A stretch of DNA of 64,000 bases, from NCBI GenBank assembly GCA_966095765.1, contig CBHTSZ010000001.1, positions 1-64,000 on the forward strand, read 5' to 3'. The notes under the pieces are model-generated. The model had not been told where the DNA came from. It was given only the letters and a program-made list of their open reading frames with translations, and did no database searches. This DNA comes from CBHTSZ01 sp966095765. Its GTDB lineage: Bacteria; Patescibacteriota; Saccharimonadia; Saccharimonadales; Saccharimonadaceae. Shown piece after piece: positions 59,923 to 64,000 of the stretch. The position numbers and the translations under genes are program-made. Each line of letters starts with the position of its first letter. The stretch's first letter is position 1.

Positions 59923-62109
59923 ATGTTAAAACAATCAATGATAAATAACCCCGAAAAGGTGGCAACCGACGTGCCTAAACCCCTCCAGTTGATCGACCCA
60001 ACTACTATTTTCCAGTCTTTGAACACACCCTACCTTGTGGTTTCAGCAGATGATCCTGATTTTACGATAGTGGCACGCAACGAGGCGCACGCTCGCCTTG
60101 GCACTAACTATACTGTCGACGTAGTTGGCAGGTCGCTTCGAGAAGTGATGCCTAGGACTTCTGATGAGTTTCGGGAGAGTGCGACGGAGCTTCTCGTCGA
60201 TTCTATCAGGCGTGTCATACAGACGAAAAAGACCCATAGTCTGTCACGGTTTCGATACGATATTCAGAGGGAGGGCGAGCCCGCAACCCCTAAGTACTGG
60301 CATCTAGTCCACTATCCTATTTTTGGTGACGATGGAGAGGTGGTTGGGGTATGCCAGGAAACTCGTGACATCACAGTACAGGATCGGGTCGACCAGGCTC
60401 GTATCGAAAATGAAAAGCGTATGCGATTTATCGCTGATGCGATACCGCAGCTTAGCTGGATCGCCCGACCGGACGGCTACAGGGAGTATTACAACAGGCA
60501 GTGGTTTGACTTTACAGGTACGTCACCAGAAGAATCGGTGGGGGACGGCTGGCAGAAGCTCGTACATCCTGCAGATAAAGAACGGGTGATGGCTGCGTGG
60601 GAGCAATCATATAAGACGGGTGAAAAGTACGAAGTTGAGTATCGTCTGTATCACGCGCCAAGCAATTCATACCGCTGGTTTATCGGCCGGGCGCTACCGT
60701 ATCGTGACGAAAGCGGTAAGATCGTGAACTGGTACGGAACATCAACAGATATTCACGAACAGAAGCACGCTGCACAGATGCAAAAGTTCTTGGCTGACGT
60801 ATCCAAGGAGCTCGCCTTTTCGCTCGACTACACAAAGATGCTCAAGAAAATCACCAAGCTGTGCGTACCAACCTTAGCCGATTGGTGCTCGATCGATCTT
60901 TATGACGAGAAGGACGGTTTCAAACAAGTAAGTCTCGCACACGCTGACCCGAAGAAGCTGGCTCTGGCTCGTGAGTATCGCATACATAATCCTGTTGCGG
61001 TCGACCAACCAACTGGCGTTGCTAAAGTGGTTCGTACAGGGGAAACAGAGTTTTATCCATATCTCTCTGACGAGATACTCGAACAGAGCATCAAAGACGC
61101 TGAGATACTCACCTTCATGAAGAGTCTCAAGTTGCGCTCTATTATTATTGCACCGCTCAGGATTGGAAATAAGGTTGCTGGGGGTATTAGTTTTGTATTG
61201 TCTGACTCGAACCGTTATTACGACGAGCGGGATCTGCAGGTTGCAGAAGAGTTGGCAGGGCGGATATCGATTGCCATCAGCAACTCAAAACTATACGAAG
61301 ATTCGGTCCGTGAGATCGAAAAACGTGAACAGGCTGAACGTGAGCTGGTACGGGAAAAACAGACGCTCGAAGCACGTGTTCAAGCTCGTACTGAACAGCG
61401 CGTCCAGCACCTCGTTGAGCTCAACCGAAGCAAGGACGAGTTCATCTCGATCGCATCGCATCAGCTCCGTACACCGGCAACTGGCGTCAAGCAGTATGTC
61501 GGTATGTTACTTGAGGGTTTTGCGGGGGACCTGACGCCGAAGCAAGAGCGTTTGCTGGAGAAGGCATACGAGAACAATGAGCGTCAACTCAAAATCGTTA
61601 CTGATCTGCTCCGCGTTGCGCAGGTTGATGCAGGCAAAGTCGTGCTTAAAAAGAGCAAAGTGAAGCTCAATGCTTTTATCGATGATGTCATACGTGATCA
61701 CCATGGAGTCTTCTCGAACCGTCATCAAACGATTCGCTACATGCCGCTTGACCCTGACGTCACTATCATGGTCGATGAAGCGTCGGTACGTATGGTGCTC
61801 GAAAACCTCATCGATAACGCAAGTAAATATTCAGAAGAACACACTCACGTGGAGGTCTCTGCTCGCAATGAAAAAGACACCGTCACGATCAGCGTCCGGG
61901 ATGAAGGTGTGGGGATTGATCCAGAGGGCAGGGGGCGTTTGTTTGAAAAATTCTCCCGCATCAATAACACTCTCTCGACGAAAGTGGGCGGTACTGGCCT
62001 CGGCCTTTACTGGGCTAAGAAGATCGTTGACCTTCATGGTGGCAAGATCACCTATCGATCGCACCCTTCGGGCGGAACGACATTTTCGATCAAGCTTCCT
62101 AAAAAATGA
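59923..62109 (+). CDS. Soluble PAS-PAS-GAF sensor histidine kinase
   Basis: 728 aa with no membrane segment. PAS 1 about 30-150 and PAS 2 about 160-280 (AIPQLSWIARPDGYREYYNRQWFDFTG in parts, with the PAC-type ending GTSTDIHEQK), GAF about 290-440, coiled coil about 445-500, HisKA with FISIASHQLRTP (His near 512), ATPase domain with N box NLIDNASKY, G1 DEGVGID and G2 GGTGLGLYWAKK. Senses an internal or diffusible signal and probably phosphorylates the response regulator encoded 73 bases downstream. ATG 59938 is an alternative start; neither has a clear ribosome site. Confidence 0.92.
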   Translation: MLKQSMINNPEKVATDVPKPLQLIDPTTIFQSLNTPYLVVSADDPDFTIVARNEAHARLGTNYTVDVVGRSLREVMPRTSDEFRESATELLVDSIRRVIQTKKTHSLSRFRYDIQREGEPATPKYWHLVHYPIFGDDGEVVGVCQETRDITVQDRVDQARIENEKRMRFIADAIPQLSWIARPDGYREYYNRQWFDFTGTSPEESVGDGWQKLVHPADKERVMAAWEQSYKTGEKYEVEYRLYHAPSNSYRWFIGRALPYRDESGKIVNWYGTSTDIHEQKHAAQMQKFLADVSKELAFSLDYTKMLKKITKLCVPTLADWCSIDLYDEKDGFKQVSLAHADPKKLALAREYRIHNPVAVDQPTGVAKVVRTGETEFYPYLSDEILEQSIKDAEILTFMKSLKLRSIIIAPLRIGNKVAGGISFVLSDSNRYYDERDLQVAEELAGRISIAISNSKLYEDSVREIEKREQAERELVREKQTLEARVQARTEQRVQHLVELNRSKDEFISIASHQLRTPATGVKQYVGMLLEGFAGDLTPKQERLLEKAYENNERQLKIVTDLLRVAQVDAGKVVLKKSKVKLNAFIDDVIRDHHGVFSNRHQTIRYMPLDPDVTIMVDEASVRMVLENLIDNASKYSEEHTHVEVSARNEKDTVTISVRDEGVGIDPEGRGRLFEKFSRINNTLSTKVGGTGLGLYWAKKIVDLHGGKITYRSHPSGGTTFSIKLPKK

Positions 62110-62115
62110 TAAAGT

Positions 62116-62157
62116 GTAAAAAATATCACTCTTTTGCCTACGAGGCCTCAGTACTAT
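62116..62157 (+). promoter_or_regulatory. Operator and promoter of the response regulator gene
   Basis: GTAA-AAAATA-TCAC (62116-62129), 22 bp, -10 TACTAT (62152-62157). It gives the response regulator its own promoter behind the kinase gene. Confidence 0.55.
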
Positions 62158-62182
62158 AAGAGGGATAAAGAGAGGAAGTCAT

Positions 62183-62563
62183 ATGAAAACACCTGCAAAA
62201 ATACTAATCGTCGAAGACGACGTTGACCTGAACAATGCCTATAACATGATACTTTCTTCGGTAGGATACGATGTCTCATCGGCGCACAATGGGCAAGAGG
62301 CGATAGATCTGATCGAGAAAAATGGCGATCCTCGTATCATGTTCCTAGATCTACGTATGCCAGTCATGGACGGTATTGAGTTTCTCGAAAACTACGATGC
62401 CCCCAAGCACAAAGACACGACGATTATCGTCTTTAGTAACTACGATGCCCAAAAAGAGGTCGATCGTGCGTATGAACTCGGTGCGCACCGATATGTCCTG
62501 AAAGCACGCGCCGCTCCTAAGGAGCTGATCCGGATCGTCGAAGATACGCTTGCTGAAGACTAG
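62183..62563 (+). CDS. Single-domain response regulator
   Basis: 126 aa receiver domain only. Acidic pocket IVEDDVD near 9-15, phospho-acceptor Asp56 in FLDLRMPVMDG, conserved Thr/Ser region IIVFSNYD and Lys in VLKARA near 108-113. No output domain, so it acts by protein contact or as a phosphate relay. GAGAGGAAG precedes ATG. It overlaps the convergent Crp/Fnr gene by 4 bases. Confidence 0.92.
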   Translation: MKTPAKILIVEDDVDLNNAYNMILSSVGYDVSSAHNGQEAIDLIEKNGDPRIMFLDLRMPVMDGIEFLENYDAPKHKDTTIIVFSNYDAQKEVDRAYELGAHRYVLKARAAPKELIRIVEDTLAED

Positions 62564-63222
62564 AGCGAGATGTCGCGGAAGCTATCCTCCCCGAGGAAGT
62601 TTTCGAGCTTTTGTTTGTTGACCGTATACATCGAACTGCTGTAGCTGATAATACCTTTGTCTTTGAGAATCTTGAGGTTCTTAGTGCTGCTTTCCCGGGT
62701 CAGGCCAACGAGGTTGGCGATCATGAGTTGACTGAGCTTCATGTTTATCGTGTAGAGCCCTGGCTTTTTCTCGATACCGTAGCGAAACAGGAGGTAGTAG
62801 AGTGTGAAACCGATCTTTTCAACGGCACGTGACTGTTCGAGGCCAGTAATACGGAGTAGCAGTGCAGTGTATTGGTTGCCGACAAAGCTGAGCAGCGCAG
62901 CCATTGCGGAAGGATTTTTTAAGATAGCATCCATAAAGTCTTCACGGCTCACAGACATGAGTCGTGCCTCACTCACTGCGTCGTAGTAAAAGAGCGTATT
63001 GGTCGTTTCACCGAGTACCCACGTGAGGGGAAAGACATCCCCGCGGCCAAAGAGCGCGACAACACGTTCTTCGCCACCAGACGTGATTGTGTAGGCTCGG
63101 ATCACACCATCACGGACGATCATAGCCTTGCGCGGAACCTCACCCTGAAAGAGAATGTTTGCGCCTTTTTTAACGACTCGCATAGTCCCACGGGGTCGGA
63201 GCTGCTGTATGAGTGCATCCAT
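62560..63222 (-). CDS. Crp/Fnr family transcription regulator 2
   Basis: 220 aa from ATG 63222; a TTG at 63231 is in frame but falls inside the -10 region. N-terminal beta roll (about 10-115: VVKKGANILFQGEVPRKAMIVRDGVIRAY in parts), dimer helix about 118-150, winged helix about 150-205 with LSQLMIANLVGLTRESSTKNLKIL. No FNR cysteines. It shares the overall plan of regulator 1 (for example FPLTWVLGETTNTLFYY against FPMSWVLNRTKNKFYYV), so the two are paralogues. The promoter carries the best palindrome of the set, implying autoregulation. Confidence 0.9.
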   Translation of the reverse strand: MDALIQQLRPRGTMRVVKKGANILFQGEVPRKAMIVRDGVIRAYTITSGGEERVVALFGRGDVFPLTWVLGETTNTLFYYDAVSEARLMSVSREDFMDAILKNPSAMAALLSFVGNQYTALLLRITGLEQSRAVEKIGFTLYYLLFRYGIEKKPGLYTINMKLSQLMIANLVGLTRESSTKNLKILKDKGIISYSSSMYTVNKQKLENFLGEDSFRDISL

Positions 63223-63229
63223 ATCTACC

Positions 63230-63271
63230 AATCTAGTATAGCTCCACAGAAGCAGAGGTGAAAATTATCAC
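63230..63271 (-). promoter_or_regulatory. Operator and leaderless promoter of Crp/Fnr regulator 2
   Basis: Minus strand: perfect palindromic ends GTGA-TAATTT-TCAC (63271-63258), 22 bp, -10 TAGATT (63235-63230), 7 bases to ATG. Alternative -10 TATACT (63240-63235) would put the site 5 bp closer. Confidence 0.6.
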
Positions 63272-63280
63272 ATTCTTTCG

Positions 63281-63322
63281 GTATGCTGTCTCACAGTAAA
63301 CTTTTTGAGGAACCCGTATAGT
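63281..63322 (+). promoter_or_regulatory. Operator and promoter of the 63398-63742 gene pair
   Basis: GTAT-GCTGTC-TCAC (63281-63294), 22 bp, -10 TATAGT (63317-63322). It lies beside the divergent operator of regulator 2, so the region has two sites. Confidence 0.5.
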
Positions 63323-63397
63323 ACGTGGTAACACCACGAATTTTAACAACCCATTTCAAGCAAAAAGTTATTTCAATAAATCAAATCGGAGGGTAGT

Positions 63398-63580
63398 ATG
63401 AGTGAGTTTTCACCGCAGGAACTCGATGTTAAGATCCATACTTTCATGAAGAGAAAGATGGAGAAATTTCCTGAGCTTAACAACGAGCAATATTATATCG
63501 AACGAGTAGACAACGAGACGCGCGAAGGACTTAGCCGGCAACTGTTCCCGACGACGCTGCGTTTCGGTGCGCAGTACTAA
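63398..63580 (+). CDS. Small soluble protein of unknown function
   Basis: 60 aa, charged: MSEFSPQELDVKIHTFMKRKMEKFPEL then ERVDNETREGLSRQLFPTTLRFGAQY (in parts). No recognised family. Ribosome site GGAGGG with the leader GGAGGGTAGTATG identical to that of the next small gene. In the local Crp/Fnr regulon by promoter layout. Confidence 0.65.
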   Translation: MSEFSPQELDVKIHTFMKRKMEKFPELNNEQYYIERVDNETREGLSRQLFPTTLRFGAQY

Positions 63581-63595
63581 GAGTTGGAGGGTAGT

Positions 63596-63742
63596 ATGTC
63601 GCGAACTAAACGTAATAACAGAAATGTAAGCGAGGTGTTACGTACCGTGACTCCCTATAGACGACAGGAACGGCGTAAGATGCTCAGGGAATTTGAGCAG
63701 GAATACCGTGGCCGCAACGAGAATCCGTTGATAGAACTTTAG
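63596..63742 (+). CDS. Very basic small protein of unknown function
   Basis: 48 aa, highly charged and Arg-rich (MSRTKRNNRNVSEVLR ... YRRQERRKMLREFEQEYRGRNENPLIEL). Could bind RNA, DNA or ribosomes, as many small stress proteins do; this is a guess from charge. The ribosome site GGAGGGTAGT directly precedes ATG. It lies 15 bases after the preceding gene and before a terminator, so both are on one short mRNA. Confidence 0.6.
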   Translation: MSRTKRNNRNVSEVLRTVTPYRRQERRKMLREFEQEYRGRNENPLIEL

Positions 63743-63750
63743 GCACCAAT

Positions 63751-63779
63751 AAAAAGCACCCGCCTCTCGGGTGTTTTTT
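63751..63779 (+). terminator. Intrinsic terminator of the small-gene pair
   Basis: Stem A5-G-CACCCG / CGGGTG-T6 with a 5-base loop, followed by T-rich sequence. Confidence 0.88.
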
Positions 63780-63823
63780 ATATTAGATACTCGGTTTGCG
63801 CTAATGCCAAAAATATAAGAAAT

Positions 63824-63865
63824 GTAAAATATCTCACATACCATCAGAAGAGGGGTTGTTACGCT
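63824..63865 (+). promoter_or_regulatory. Operator and promoter of the gene at 63894
   Basis: GTAA-AATATC-TCAC (63824-63837), 22 bp, TACGCT (63860-63865). A better-looking -10 TATAGA (63865-63870) starts at the last base of this box, so the spacing may be 27. Confidence 0.4.
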
Positions 63866-63893
63866 ATAGAAAAGCTGCTGAAAGGAGGCTGTC

Positions 63894-64000
63894 ATGAGTT
63901 CAGGAAAATCCCTTGTTGCTGCAACGCTGTGCTTCATCATCTTTCTCTTTGTAGGCAGTATTTACTTTCCGAACACGCTCGTCATGAGCCTAGCTGACAC
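63894..64000 (+). CDS. Membrane or secreted protein, N-terminal part (cut by window edge)
   Basis: 35 codons visible. AAAGGAGG lies 7 bases before ATG. Starts MSSGKSLVAATLCFIIFLFVGSIYFPNTLVM: a membrane helix or signal anchor at about 7-25. The rest lies outside the window. No family can be named. Its promoter has a regulon-type site. Confidence 0.6.
   Translation, partial: MSSGKSLVAATLCFIIFLFVGSIYFPNTLVMSLAD

Noticed and set aside
1..64000. UGA read as Gly, as in some CPR lineages
   Set aside because: UGA works as the stop of complete genes such as rnpA (TGA at 20105-20107), and no conserved gene contains an internal in-frame UGA.

Overview
The window looks like a chromosome segment of a Saccharibacteria (TM7, candidate phyla radiation) bacterium. 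It carries the replication origin (recF-dnaN-oriC-dnaA | rpmH-rnpA-yidC-jag) beside a type IV secretion-like cluster of PrgI, TraC-like, VirB4 and TrbL/VirB6-like proteins, a pairing I associate with this phylum. Base composition is moderate and no stop-codon reassignment is needed. This placement is an inference from gene content and order. No rRNA or CRISPR array is visible; one tRNA gene (Asn) is present. No stretch longer than 300 bases lacks a gene.

Layout. 1-15.5 kb: a secreted protein cut by the window edge, a single-pass membrane protein, then a same-strand secretion operon ending in very large or multidomain cell-wall enzymes (a 1496-aa protein with two EEP nuclease/phosphatase folds plus an M23-like domain; a lysozyme-VanY fusion). 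15.5-21.5 kb: origin region, with a textbook DnaA-box/GC/DnaA-trio/AT-rich unwinding element between dnaA and dnaN. 21.5-43 kb and 49-53.4 kb: surface polysaccharide genes. ManC, Gmd and an Rmd-like reductase would make GDP-D-rhamnose; Wzm/Wzt, an FkbM methyltransferase with a coiled-coil tail and several GT4 enzymes suggest an ABC-exported, end-capped glycan. A polyprenyl-phosphate sugar transferase, a ligase/polymerase-like protein, PIG-V-like and DPM-like mannosyltransferases and GtrA proteins add lipid-linked sugar steps. 43-46.2 kb: glmS, a divergent relic of a second glmS 3' end, and an AAA ATPase/RloB pair that looks like an acquired defence module. 46.5-49 kb: a cutinase/VWA-like surface protein.

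53.8-64 kb is an accessory and stress-response region. tRNA-Asn is followed by repeat units that contain a copy of the tRNA 3' end plus conserved hairpins. There are many small membrane proteins, two Crp/Fnr-type regulators, a PAS-GAF histidine kinase and a single-domain response regulator. Seven promoters here share one layout: a GTGA-N6-TCAC-like palindrome, exactly 22 bp, then a TANNNT -10 box. I read this as a local Crp/Fnr regulon, including autoregulation of both regulators.

Across the window many genes have an extended or good -10 box only 6-13 bp before the start codon and no Shine-Dalgarno sequence, which predicts leaderless transcripts. Internal operon genes have ordinary GGAGG-type sites or overlapping starts and stops.
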